Assembly (NCBI GenBank): GCA_963844115.1
Contig: CAWJNN010000048.1
Span: 16,838 to 80,837 of the forward strand
From: CS4-C045 sp963844115
GTDB taxonomy: Bacteria; Planctomycetota; Planctomycetia; Pirellulales; UBA7805
Reading direction: 5' to 3'
DNA: 64,000 nt
Under the pieces are notes generated by a model. It was not told the DNA's origin. It saw nothing but the letters and a program-made list of their open reading frames with translations, and made no database searches. Each line of letters opens with the position of its first letter. Position 1 is the stretch's first letter. Of the stretch, positions 8,304 to 18,506 are shown one piece after another. Position numbers and translations under genes: made by a program.

Positions 8304-10243
8304 ATGAACTTCCGCATCCAATCCCACCGCGTTGTGTCCGCACGATCAAGCCGGCAGAAATGCGGTTTGTTATGCGGCTTTCTGATCTTGTTGCTGCCGA
8401 CCTTGTCGAACGCGGAAGTCGACGCGAACCGGCTGGCCTATCTCGACTCATTCTGCGATCCCTATTACGTCGGTCTGGATTTCCCCAAGCTCACGACGCC
8501 GCAATGGGTTGGACAGGAGGGCGTTCAGGGGGTGGTGACGTTAGGTATTGATGACATGCGCGACCCGCGCGCCTTCGAGCATTACCTGCGACCGATCCTG
8601 TTGCGGTTGAGGCAAAACACGGGCGCGCATCGGTCAGTATCATGACCAACAACATCGATCCGAAGCACCCGCTGCTGCAAATCTGGCTTGACGAGGGTCT
8701 GTCCTTAGAAACCCATACGATTGACCACCCCTGCCCGTTGTTGCAAGGTCAAGATTTCGACAAAGCGAAGAGCACATTTGACCGCTGCGTCGATCAGCTG
8801 AGCGAGGTCCCTAACAGTGAGCCGGTCGCGTTTCGGTTTCCTTGTTGCGACTCGCAGAATACGCCCAGCCCGCGGGCGTTCGCTGAGATTCTGAACCGGA
8901 CGACGTCGAAAGGCGGGTTTTTGCAAATCGACACATCCGTCGTCGTCTTGCTCACATCAGACGACGCTGCCCTGCCGAAGGATCTTACAAAAGACGAGGC
9001 AGGCGACGAGCGCTTCGGAGCATATCTTCCGTTTCCGTCGTTTGTCAACAAAGTCAAAAACTATCCCTATCCCTTCGTCATAGGTGGAAAGATTTGGGAA
9101 TTTCCCATTGCAGTCCCCGACGACTGGCAAGGCCAGAAGCGACAGGGACCGAAGAACCAGAAAACGGTCGACGATCTAAAGGCGGTGATCGACGCGACTG
9201 TCATCAAGCAGGGAACGGCCAACGTTGTGTTTCACCCTCACGGCTGGTTGACCAGTGACCAGATCGTAGAAGTCATTGATCACATCGATCGCAAATACGA
9301 TGAAAAAGTCCTGTTTCTGACCTTTGCTGAATGCCTCGAGCGGCTGAACAGAAATCTTCTTGGTGGCCAACCGTTGCGCAATGCCGAAGGTGGCGACAAT
9401 GGCGTGCGGATTCTGGACATCAATGGAGACGGCTACGTCGACGTGCTGATTGGCAACGAATCGAAACAAGTGACTCGCATCTGGTCGCCCGATCAGAACA
9501 AATGGCGTGAATTTGGTTTTCCCACCAGGTTGGCACCAACACGCCACATCCCAATGAAATCCGTCCCCGGCCACCCACCGGACCGAGGTGTTCGCTTCGG
9601 CATCGTACGACCAGGTGGCAAGGTCAGCATGTGGGTTCACAATGAGTTAGAGCAAGGCGCGTGGACTTGGAGCGATGACGGCTGGACGAGTGATTCACGA
9701 CTGTTAGTCGCGATGAATGACCCAAAGGTTCGGCTGTGGACATCCCTCGACGAAAGCGATACCGGAATTCGATTTCGCGATATCGATGGTGACGGTGTTT
9801 GCGAGTTGATCGCGGCCGGATTTAACCACCGCGGCATACTGCGTTGGAATGAACCGAACGGCGTCTGGTACAAACTGCCATTCGACCTGCCCGAATGGGT
9901 TTCCGTGACCGACCGCCTCGGCCACGATGCCGGCACTCGATTCTGGGACATCGATGGGGACGGCCAGCTGGACGTCATTTTTTCCGACCAGAACCGGTAC
10001 GGCCTCTATCTGTTCGAATCGATGGAAAAAGGATGGAACAAAAAGATCTTGTCCCGTCAGCGCGACAAGGAACGCGACAAAGAACAGGCGATCCCCATGA
10101 TTACCCGGAACGGCACGAACAATGGAGCATGGCAGGCCGAGCGGCACTTGTGGATACAAAACGAAGACACCAGTAAAATGCCGGACGGTGTCGATCGCCG
10201 TTCGTTTCAGGACTTGCTGGATGGTACAGAGTCAAAACCGTAA
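8304..10243 (+). CDS. Secreted polysaccharide deacetylase with FG-GAP/VCBS repeats, frame broken
   Basis: The N-terminus carries a signal peptide (hydrophobic LLCGFLILLLPTLSNA). A NodB-like deacetylase region follows: VTLGIDDMRDP supplies the paired Asp and ETHTIDHPCPL the His-x3-His metal site. After about residue 330 the protein turns into FG-GAP/VCBS-type repeats with calcium-loop sequences DINGDGYVDVLIG, DIDGDGVCELIA and DIDGDGQLDVIF, which form a beta-propeller. The frame loses one base at about 8621-8628 in GGGCGCGC; correction gives NTGRASVSIMTNN, a normal deacetylase segment. Full length is about 647 residues. It likely trims acetyl groups from an external glycan. The gene stands alone. 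Confidence 0.8.
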
Positions 10244-10273
10244 TCTTGAAATGGCGAGACGGGGGGATGACGC

Positions 10274-10364
10274 AAGGGGGTCGGGAGTCTTTTTTCCTGT
10301 CGGCTGCAAGACTTTGATTTTGAACAACGCTACGACCGACAGGAAAAAAGACTCCCGACCCCTT
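10274..10364. repeat. Long inverted repeat with AAAAAGACTCCCGACCCC arms
   Basis: The left arm 10274-10303 and right arm 10336-10364 pair over about 29 bases, with one extra G on the left. A 13-base direct duplication (TTGAAGTGCTCCC) follows at about 10363-10388. The arrangement resembles palindromes mobilised by IS200-like or REP-associated tyrosine transposases; that link is from memory of similar sequences and is not shown here. It also lies where a terminator for the deacetylase gene would sit. Confidence 0.65.
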
Positions 10365-10419
10365 GAAGTGCTCCCTTGAAGTGCTCCAAACAATTTGCCG
10401 AAAAGGAGAGGCAGACTGT

Positions 10420-10464
10420 AGAACGGAGATCAAAATTAGTACTCAGTTCTAAATTCTCCGTTCT
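10420..10464. repeat. 10-bp inverted repeat upstream of phnA
   Basis: AGAACGGAGA at 10420-10429 and TCTCCGTTCT at 10455-10464 are exact complements with a 25-base AT-rich loop. It lies 54 bases before the phnA start, so it could be an operator or leader hairpin for the phosphonate operon, or just another dispersed palindrome. No clear Pho box is visible. Confidence 0.4.
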
Positions 10465-10518
10465 GCAATCTTGCTTCAAGAATTGATTTGCCCACGCCGC
10501 GAAGGAACCTACACACCC

Positions 10519-11748
10519 ATGCCAAAGTTTTCCGCTAACGGAATCTCCTACGACCCACCCTCGCGACCGGTTGTCGCGATCTGCATCGACGGCTGCGCCG
10601 ATGAATATCTGAGCACCTCCTTGGATCGCGGCCGCATGCCGCGCGTTGCGGGTCTGATCGACCAGGGATGGCGCGGGATGGTCCGCGCGGCGCTGCCTAC
10701 CTTTACCAATGTCAACAACGCCGCCATCGCAACGGGGGTTCCTCCGTCGATCACCGGGATCAGTGGCAACTTCTTCCTTGACCCGCAATCGGGTCAAGAA
10801 GTTATGATGAATTCAGCCAGCTATCTGCGCTGTGAAACCATCTTCGCCGCGGCATCCCAGGCCGGACGAAAGGTCGCCATCGTCACGGCAAAGGAAAAAC
10901 TGCGCGACATCCTGTCGACCAAGATGGACGGAATCGGGATCTCAGCGGAAAAAGCGAGTGAAGCCCGCCAGGAAACGCACGGGATCGACAACGTCGAGGA
11001 TCTCGTGGGCGCGGCGACCCCTGAAATCTATAGCGCCGAGGCAAGTCTGTTCGTGCTGCGGGCGGGTGTGGCTTTGTTGAAGCACAACCTGGCCGACTTT
11101 CTCTATTTGTCCCTTACCGATTACATGCAGCATAAGTTCGCGCCAGACGAACCGGAGTCGCTCGATTTTTACGAAGGCATGGACGACTTGATTGGGCAAT
11201 TGATGGATGCTGGAGCGATCGTCGCCGCCACAGCCGATCATGGCATGAATGCCAAGAACAATCCCGACGGGACGCCCAACGTCATTTATCTGGAAACGCT
11301 CCTCAACAAACGCTTTGGCGAAGGCAACAAGGTCATCTGTCCCATAACCGATCCCTACGTGGTTCATCACGGCGCCTTGGGATCGTTTGTTTCTGTTCAT
11401 CTGGCAGACCCTCGAACCGCGTCCGAAGTCGCCCGGTGGATTTGGGAATTGGATGGCGTGACGGAAGTGCTCGATCGCGAACTGGCCGCGCGAAAACTTG
11501 AGCTTCCGGCAGACCGCGTCGGAGACCTGGTGGTACTGTGTGGTCGCCACATTGTTCTGGGACGCGCACCAGAATATCATGACCTTTCCGCGTTGGGCGG
11601 CGGGTTACGCTCGCATGGGGGACGCTATGAGGAGATGGTCCCCATGCTGATCTCCGAACCTCTGAACAAGCCGTATCAGATCAAAGCCGCGGGTGATCCG
11701 CGGAATTTCAATATTTTCGATTTTCTTTGCAACGGAGTTCAACGATGA
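10519..11748 (+). CDS. phnA: Phosphonoacetate hydrolase
   Basis: PhnA splits the C-P bond of phosphonoacetate to acetate and phosphate. The 409-residue product belongs to the alkaline phosphatase superfamily. Asp24 (CIDGC) and the nucleophile region PTFTNVNNAAIATG (Thr near 63) open the active site. DYMQHKFAP, ATADHGMNAK and the late LRSHGGRYEEMVPM supply the remaining zinc ligands. The start at 10519 is chosen because AAGGA lies about 12 bases upstream and upstream residues are unlike the family. Its TGA stop overlaps the phnY ATG by four bases (ATGA), showing translational coupling. It is the first gene of a six-gene operon. Confidence 0.93.
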   Translation: MPKFSANGISYDPPSRPVVAICIDGCADEYLSTSLDRGRMPRVAGLIDQGWRGMVRAALPTFTNVNNAAIATGVPPSITGISGNFFLDPQSGQEVMMNSASYLRCETIFAAASQAGRKVAIVTAKEKLRDILSTKMDGIGISAEKASEARQETHGIDNVEDLVGAATPEIYSAEASLFVLRAGVALLKHNLADFLYLSLTDYMQHKFAPDEPESLDFYEGMDDLIGQLMDAGAIVAATADHGMNAKNNPDGTPNVIYLETLLNKRFGEGNKVICPITDPYVVHHGALGSFVSVHLADPRTASEVARWIWELDGVTEVLDRELAARKLELPADRVGDLVVLCGRHIVLGRAPEYHDLSALGGGLRSHGGRYEEMVPMLISEPLNKPYQIKAAGDPRNFNIFDFLCNGVQR

Positions 11749-13190
11749 TGCAGGCGTCGACGACCTTGCCTGAAGTGGCGAGTTTTACTTGTTACGTTGC
11801 CGGCGAGAGTGCCGGCGGTAGCGGCGAATTGGCCGTTCACTATCCCTACACCGGCGAACAAGTCGCGCGGGTTGCCACGGCCGATCCGTCCCATGTCGAG
11901 GCTGCCATCCAGGCAGCGCTGCAGCCTCGCAAACCGCTGACTCGCTACGAGCGTTACGAGATCCTGAATCGAACTCGTCAACTCCTGTCGGAAAAGGCGG
12001 ACGAGTTCGCTCATCAGATCCGGCTCGAAGCCGGCTTGTGCATGAAGGAGACGCGCTACGAAGTCGGTCGCGCGCAGGACGTCTTGCAGTTTGCCGCGAT
12101 CGAAGCGTTAAAGGACGACGGCCAGATTTTTTCGTGCGACATCTCACCGCAGGGAAAAGCCAGGAAGATTTTTACGCTTCGCGAGCCGCTAAACCTGGTC
12201 GCCGCGATCACGCCGTTCAATCATCCGTTAAACCAGGTCGCTCATAAGTTGGCCCCGGCCGTTGCCGCGGGGGTTCCAGTCATCCTGAAGCCGTCGGGCA
12301 AAACGCCCCTGTCGGCCATACGTTTCGCCGAATTACTGTACGAAGCGGGACTTCCCGGTAATATGCTCAGCGTGTTGGTAGGTCCCAGCGCGGAAATCGC
12401 CACGCCGATGATCGAGGACGAACGTGTTGAAATGGTAAGTTTCACGGGGAGTGTCGAGGTTGGGAAAAAGATTGCACACATTGCAGGTTACAAGCGCCAG
12501 TGTCTCGAGCTGGGTGGAAACGCTCCGCTGATCGTCCTGGAAGACGCGGACATGGATTTGGCCATTACGCTGGCCGCCGAAGGTTGCTTCCGGAACTCGG
12601 GGCAACGCTGTACGTCCGTCAAGCGGCTGCTGATTCACCAGGCGATTCTGGACGAATTCACCGAACGTTTTGTGGAAAAGGCGGCCGAGTACAAAGCGGG
12701 CGACCCCGCCGATGAATCGACAGTCGTCGGTACCGTAATCGACGAGGCGTCGGCGAAGTTCCTGGAGCAGCGTGTTGAAGACGCCGTTGGCCGGGGCGCT
12801 CGCGTGTTGCTTGGTGGTGGCCGCGACGGCGCATTGCTTGAGCCGACAGTGATCGCCGATGTCCCACGGGACGCACCAATGGTCGTTGAAGAATCGTTCG
12901 GACCATTGGCTCCGATTATGGCCGTCGCTGATTTAGATGACGCGCTGGAGTTGGCGAACTCCACGGCCTTTGGCCTCTCCAGTGGTGTCGTGACGCGCAA
13001 CCTGGAACACGCCATCAAGGCCGTTAAGGGGATTCGCACCGGCACGGTGAACATCAACGAAGTTCCCGGCTATCGGATTGAATCTTCACCCTTTGGCGGT
13101 GTTAAAGATTCGGGACTCGGGATCAAGGAAGGCGTCATCGAATCGATCAAGTTCCTGACCAACGTGAAAACCTTTTCCCTGCCGTGGTAA
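11745..13190 (+). CDS. phnY: Phosphonoacetaldehyde dehydrogenase
   Basis: PhnY oxidises phosphonoacetaldehyde to phosphonoacetate with NAD, linking PhnW to PhnA. The 481-residue product is a complete aldehyde dehydrogenase. It has the NAD-binding AITPFNHPLN and KPSGKTPLS, the general base in LELGGN (about Glu255), and the catalytic Cys in NSGQRCTSVKR (about Cys289). PFGGVKDSGLGIKEG near the C-terminus is typical of the family. Membership alone cannot prove the substrate; the call rests on the tight placement between phnA and phnW. The start at 11745 uses the first ATG of ATGATG and overlaps phnA. Confidence 0.9.
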   Translation: MMQASTTLPEVASFTCYVAGESAGGSGELAVHYPYTGEQVARVATADPSHVEAAIQAALQPRKPLTRYERYEILNRTRQLLSEKADEFAHQIRLEAGLCMKETRYEVGRAQDVLQFAAIEALKDDGQIFSCDISPQGKARKIFTLREPLNLVAAITPFNHPLNQVAHKLAPAVAAGVPVILKPSGKTPLSAIRFAELLYEAGLPGNMLSVLVGPSAEIATPMIEDERVEMVSFTGSVEVGKKIAHIAGYKRQCLELGGNAPLIVLEDADMDLAITLAAEGCFRNSGQRCTSVKRLLIHQAILDEFTERFVEKAAEYKAGDPADESTVVGTVIDEASAKFLEQRVEDAVGRGARVLLGGGRDGALLEPTVIADVPRDAPMVVEESFGPLAPIMAVADLDDALELANSTAFGLSSGVVTRNLEHAIKAVKGIRTGTVNINEVPGYRIESSPFGGVKDSGLGIKEGVIESIKFLTNVKTFSLPW

Positions 13191-13199
13191 ATAGAATTC

Positions 13200-14340
13200 A
13201 TGATTCCATCCGCTAACGACAAACCGCTGTTTACACCGGGACCTCTGACGACCAGTCGGACGGTCAAGCAGGCGATGTTGCGCGACTTGGGTTTGCGCGA
13301 CGACGAATTCATTCAGACGGTCGCTCGTATCCGCGAAAAACTGCTCGGTTTGGCGGGCGTCTCGAAAGCGGCAGGTTACGAAGCGATCCTCATGCAAGGT
13401 AGCGGGACCTTCGGAATCGAATCGGTCATATCATCTGCCATTCCGGCGGACGGAAAGTTCCTGGTCATCATCAACGGAGCCTATGGCCAACGCATTCGCC
13501 GCATCGCAGAGGTTCACAAAATCGACTGTGTCACCATTGAATGCATCGAAAACCAGGCGCCCACTCCCGAAGAAGTAAACAACACCTTGTCAGCCGACCC
13601 CGCGATCACGCACGTCGCGATCGTGCATTGCGAAACGACATCAGGGATCATAAACCCGATCGAAGCAATCGGCGCCGTGGTTCGTAAGCACGGCAAAGTC
13701 TACATCGTCGATTCGATGAGCGCCTTTGGGGCGGTGCCTTTTGACATGCAAGCCAGCGAACTGGACTACTTGATTTCTTCATCGAACAAGTGCATCGAAG
13801 GCGTGCCCGGCTTCTCGTTTATCATTTGCCGCCGTGAGGCTCTGGCGACGATCGAAGGCCAGGCGCGGCTCGTTGAGCCTCGATTTATTTCATCAGTGGC
13901 AAGGCCTGGAGGCCAACGGACAATTCCGCTTTACTCCGCCCACCCATTCGATCCTGGCATTTGAGCAGGCGCTAGACGAACTGGACGGGGAAGGTGGCAT
14001 CGAAGGTCGCGCACGACGGTATCAACAGAATTACCATTGCCTGCGAGACGGCATGCGGGAGATGGGATTTGAAGAATACGTGCCGGAGGATCTACAGGGG
14101 TACATTATCACCTCGTTTCTCTTTCCTCAGCATCCAAACTTCAACTTCGATGCGTTTTATCAGAAACTGAACGAAAAGGGCTTTGTGATCTATCCTGGCA
14201 AGGTCGCGGATGCTGAGTGTTTTCGGATCGGCAATATCGGACGCCTTTTCACCAGCGACGTTGGCAACCTGTTGCGTGCGATACGTTTGATACTTGTCGA
14301 GATGAACATCTCAATGCCCGCTGAGAGCACCTCCTTGTAG
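13200..14340 (+). CDS. phnW: 2-aminoethylphosphonate--pyruvate transaminase, frame broken
   Basis: PhnW moves the amino group of 2-aminoethylphosphonate to pyruvate, giving phosphonoacetaldehyde and alanine. The start LFTPGPLTTSRTVKQAMLRD is a strong PhnW signature. Asp171 (VDSMSAFG) and the PLP lysine Lys197 (SSNKCIEGVPGF) are in place. One extra base at about 13863-13869 (GCGC) breaks the frame; correction gives EGQARSLSLDLFHQW and then FRFTPPTHSILAFEQAL, matching known PhnW proteins closely. The second half runs to a stop at 14338-14340 and ends after GFVIYPGKV and CFRIGNIGRL. It starts nine bases after phnY. Confidence 0.92.
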
Positions 14341-14372
14341 CGTGCACGTGCGTAATCGAGTACTTGATTAAC

Positions 14373-15692
14373 ATGCCATCGCATGAAGCACCTTCTCTGA
14401 GCGATCCTTCCCAAGCTTGCCGCGACTCGTCTTACGCTCGCCGGTCCCTGGACGTGTTCCCCGGCGGATCGAATGGCGAGTTCAATCTGCCACCTGAAAT
14501 GGCGACCGTCCTGGCGCGGGGCGAAGGTTGTCGGGTGTGGGCAGCCGATGGTCAATCGTTCTATGACTTTTCCATGGGATGGGGATCCGTCCTGGTCGGA
14601 CACGCTCGTCCTGAGATTGTCGAAGCCGTTGCGCGCAAGCTGCGCTGGGATCGAATTTTTCCTACGTCACCGAGCAGAGTCTGCGGCTGGCCGAAACCAT
14701 CGTGCAGTTGAGCCCCGCGTGTGAACGTCTCCGCTTTTGTGCCTCCGGGACGGAGGCGACTGACTATTGCTTGCGGCTCGCCCGCGCGTTCACGGGCCGT
14801 AAAAAAGTCTTAAAGTTCGAAGGGGCTTACCACGGCGCCAATCCCGTTGGCGTAACCAGCCTGTTCCCGACGGCGCCACCGAACTACCCGCATCCCGATC
14901 CAACCAGCGCTGGTATCGGTTCTTCCGAGACGGTCTTGATTTCTGCGTTTAATGACCTGGCACGAACATCGCAAATTCTGGCGAAACATGGCCACGAGAT
15001 CGCGGCCGTGATTGTCGAACCGCTGCAGCGCTGCGTCCCTCCGGTTGACGGATTTCTGGAAGGCCTGCGCGGCGACCGCCGAACGGGGCATTCTGTTGAT
15101 TTTTGACGAAGTCGTCACCGGATTTCGCCTCGCTTACGGGGGCGCCCAAGAGTACTACGGCATCGTGCCCGACCTGGTCGCCTACGGCAAAGCGCTGGGC
15201 GGCGGCTACCCGATCGGTTCTTATGGCGGTCGCGCCGACATTATGGAACTGGTTCGGGAAGATCGCCTGGGCGACGCACCTTACGTCTGGACGGCGTCGA
15301 CGCTGGGCGGAAACCCTGTGTCCTGCGCGGCTGCACTCGCGGCTTTAGGCGTGTTTGCGCAAACCGGCACCTACGATCATTTGCACCAGTTGGGTAACTA
15401 TTTGAGGGAGGGAATGCGTACGGTCTTATTCGAGGCCGGCATCGAGGCGCAGGTGATCGGTGACGGTCCGCTCGCCCAAGTCGTATTCTCGCCCCGCCCA
15501 GTGCGCGACTATCGGACGTCGCAGTCCGACGACAAACAGACGGTGCGCAAAGTGATGCTCGAACTATTTCGCCGTGGTATTTTCTTGAATCCGATGGGCA
15601 CCAAGCTTTATCTTTCGCTAGCGCATGACGAGCCGGTTTGCGACGAGTTTCTGAATCGGTTTGCAGACGTGCTTTCGATGACTGGTAACTGA
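14373..15692 (+). CDS. Class III PLP enzyme in the phosphonate operon, PbfA candidate, two frame breaks
   Basis: The product of about 439 residues resembles glutamate-1-semialdehyde aminotransferase: VFPGGSNGEFNLPPEM, FCASGTEATDYCLRLARAFTG, LLIFDEVVTGFR and the PLP lysine in AYGKALGGGYPIGSYGG. A separate, typical hemL lies at 52853-54148, so this is probably not the tetrapyrrole enzyme. Class III PLP lyases called PbfA convert 1-hydroxy-2-aminoethylphosphonate to phosphonoacetaldehyde and are encoded beside phnW/phnY/phnA. The operon context makes that role likely but unproven. One base is lost near 14642-14645 and one gained near 15067-15070, both at GCGC. Correction restores LGSNFSYVTEQSLRLAETIV and LRATAERGILLIFDE. 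The ATG at 14373 is the preferred start. Confidence 0.75.
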
Positions 15693-15709
15693 GGCAGGAG
15701 AAACCGTTC

Positions 15710-17057
15710 GTGCAGGCTTCAAAACGCCCTATCACGCGATGGCTTGAGAACGCGCCGACTGGAGTTTTCGTTACCTACGCGATCATTGCGGCGTTTTCGA
15801 CCTATTTCTGCATGTACGCCTTCCGCAAGCCGTTCGCGGCCGCGGAATTCTCCGGTCAAACGTTTTTTGACACGTCCATAAAGCTGAAGACGACGTTGGT
15901 CATCAGCCAGATCATCGGCTATGCGATCAGCAAGTACATTGGCATCAAGGTGTGCTCGGAAGTAAATCGCGCAGCGCCGATCAATCATGTTGGTGGGCAT
16001 GATTCTGTGGGCGCTCGCCGCACTGGTGCTCTACGGCTTTGTGCCAGATCGGTGGAAGTTCGTCGCGATCTTCATGAACGGCCTTCCGCTGGGAATGATC
16101 TGGGGCCTCGTAGTCTGGTACTTGGAAGGTCGCACCGTTTCCGAATTGCTACTCGCAGGGCTTAGTTGTTCGTATATCGTTGCCAGTGGCGTTGTGAAAG
16201 ATGTCGGCCGCAGGCTGATGGACGTGTATGGCATCTCGGAAGGTTGGATGCCTGCTGCAACGGGTGCCATTTTTCTGTTGCCATTTTTCATTGCGGTTTG
16301 GCTTTTGAATCAAATCCCCAAGCCAACCGATGCCGACGAAGTCGCCCGTACTCATCGCGAACCGATGGACCGCACCCATCGCCTGGCGTTCGTCAGGCAG
16401 TTCTTTTGGGGCCTGCTGCTGCTGTTGGTGGCGTTCTTCTTTCTGACTGCCTATCGCGACTACCGCGACAACTACCAGGTGGACATCTACAACGCCATGG
16501 AGTACTCGTACGAAGAAAATAAGACCATCATTACGCAATCAGAAACCATCGTAGCCTTTGGCGTGATGGTGACATTAGGACTGTTGTTTTTGATCAAGGA
16601 CAACTGGTATGGCCTGATCGCAACCTACGGGATCATGACTACGGGTCTTGTCATCCTTGGTGGAAGTACGTATGCCATGCAGAACGGTATGATCTCGGGC
16701 TTCTGGTGGATGACGCTGGTTGGGTTTGGTGCCTATCTGGCCTACGTACCGTATGGATCGGTGCTGTTCGACCGCTTGATAGCGACAACGCACGTTGTCG
16801 GTACGGCGGTGTTTGCGATTTATATCATGGACGCCGTCGGATACACCGGTTCGGTCTTCATTCAAATTTACAACGACCTTTTCTACAACGTCACAACGAA
16901 GGAAAACATTGTTGTGACAGATGCGTCTGAACGCCTCGCATTCTTTATTGACTTCAGTTACTTCATGTCCGGGCTCGCACTGATACTGATGGTAAGCAGC
17001 TGTATCTATTTTCTCTCCAAACAGCGCACCACTCGCCAAAAGGCGGAGGTCTCGTAA
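15710..17057 (+). CDS. DUF5690/MFS-like membrane transporter, frame broken
   Basis: The product of about 449 residues has some twelve hydrophobic segments. The opening TYFCMYAFRKPFAAAEF resembles the first helix of organophosphate:phosphate antiporters, and the whole looks like the DUF5690 group related to the major facilitator superfamily. Its place inside the phosphonate operon suggests uptake of an aminophosphonate or export of a product; that is inference. The start is a GTG at 15710 preceded by AGGAGA at good spacing. One base is gained at about 15969-15977, where two GCGC sites lie; correction joins SEVNR to RRSIMLVGMILW. The stop overlaps the next gene by one base. Confidence 0.75.
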
Positions 17058-18436
17058 TGTTGAACCTTAAATCCTATCTCGTGACGTTCATCGCTTGCTT
17101 ATTGGCTTCAAATTATGCTTTGGCAGACAGGCCCAATATCGTCTACATCCTGTTGGACGATGCGGGCTATGGCGACTTCAGCTGTTACGGCCAAAAGAAT
17201 TTTGCAACACCGAATATCGACCGTCTCGCGGCCAGCGGCATGCGGTTTACGCAACACTACGCCGGCAGCACGGTCTGTGCACCGACGCGCTGCGTTGTCA
17301 TAACCGGGCTGCATACTGGCCACAGCTTCATTCGTGGCAATTCGGAGGTGAAACCGGAAGGCCAAAGGCCAATATCCGCGGAGACGATTACGCTGGCCGA
17401 ATTATTGAAGGACGCAGGGTATCGAACGGGCGCCTTCGGCAAATGGGGCCTCGGTCCGCCCGGATCTGAAGGCGACCCGACGAACCAGGGATTCGACGAA
17501 TTCTACGGATACAACTGTCAGCGGCAGGCACACACGTTCTACCCGAAACATCTTTGGCACAACAGCAACAAGATCCCGCTGGATGGTGAAACCTATTCGC
17601 ACGACCTGATCGTCGAACACGCTCTGGACTTCGTGCGTAAAAACCAAGACCAGCCATTCTTCTGCTTTCTACCCTTCACGATTCCCCACGCGTCGTTGCA
17701 TGTACCTGAATCCACTATCGGGCCGTTCCGCAAGAAGTTTCGTCAGTTTGAAGACGTGATCGGTCGCTACGCCGGCCCCGACGTCAGGAATCCGATCGCG
17801 GCGTTTGCGGGCATGATGACGAAAGCTGACGAGAGCATCGGTCAACTCAGGGACTTATTGGTCGAACTGGGTCTGGCGGACAACACGCTGATCATGTTCA
17901 GCAGCGACAACGGCCCGCATCGTGAAGGAGGGCACCAGCCCGACTTCTTCAACAGCAATGGGGGTCTTCGAGGGTATAAGCGGGATTTGTTTGAGGGTGG
18001 CATCCGCGTGCCTATGATCGCCAGCTGGCCCGGACGCATTGAAGCAGACTCCTTGTCCGATCACATTTCAGCACATTGGGACGTATTGCCAACCGTATGC
18101 GAGGCGACGGGAATCGAAATTCCAGAGCAAATCGATGGCAAATCCATGCTGCCTACATTTTTATCGGAATCACAGCAACAGAAACAACACGATTACCTTT
18201 ACTGGGAGTTTTATGAGAAGGGTGGAACTCGAGCGGTGCGTTTTGGTGACTGGAAGGCAGTACAGCTGCGACTCAACAATGAAATAAATCCGCCAATCCT
18301 GCTCTACAACCTGGCCGCCGATCGTGCGGAAACCAACGACGTCGCGGCGGATCGTCCCGAACTGATCGCCAAGGCCCGGCGCTACTTCGCCGCGGCGCAT
18401 ACGCCATCTGAACATTGGCGGTTTCGGGCACGATAG
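17057..18436 (+). CDS. Secreted arylsulfatase-type enzyme with formylglycine motif
   Basis: The 459-residue product begins with a signal peptide ending near LASNYALA. The alkaline phosphatase-superfamily sulfatase fold follows, with metal ligands in ILLDDAGYGD (Asp34, Asp35). The formylglycine site is CAPTR (Cys74 to Arg78), and TGAFGKWGLG and MFSSDNGPHREGG supply further active-site residues. It needs maturation by a formylglycine-generating enzyme, not seen here. The ATG overlaps the transporter stop (TAATG), so it is the last gene of the phosphonate operon. Its substrate may be a sulfate ester, but phosphonate monoesters are also cleaved by fGly enzymes of this superfamily. Confidence 0.88.
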   Translation: MLNLKSYLVTFIACLLASNYALADRPNIVYILLDDAGYGDFSCYGQKNFATPNIDRLAASGMRFTQHYAGSTVCAPTRCVVITGLHTGHSFIRGNSEVKPEGQRPISAETITLAELLKDAGYRTGAFGKWGLGPPGSEGDPTNQGFDEFYGYNCQRQAHTFYPKHLWHNSNKIPLDGETYSHDLIVEHALDFVRKNQDQPFFCFLPFTIPHASLHVPESTIGPFRKKFRQFEDVIGRYAGPDVRNPIAAFAGMMTKADESIGQLRDLLVELGLADNTLIMFSSDNGPHREGGHQPDFFNSNGGLRGYKRDLFEGGIRVPMIASWPGRIEADSLSDHISAHWDVLPTVCEATGIEIPEQIDGKSMLPTFLSESQQQKQHDYLYWEFYEKGGTRAVRFGDWKAVQLRLNNEINPPILLYNLAADRAETNDVAADRPELIAKARRYFAAAHTPSEHWRFRAR

Positions 18437-18506
18437 CCCAACACGCCGGTTTTGCAGTTGAGTTAAACTTCAAAAAGCGGCTGCGACGTTGTCTGGCGTC
18501 ACTTGC

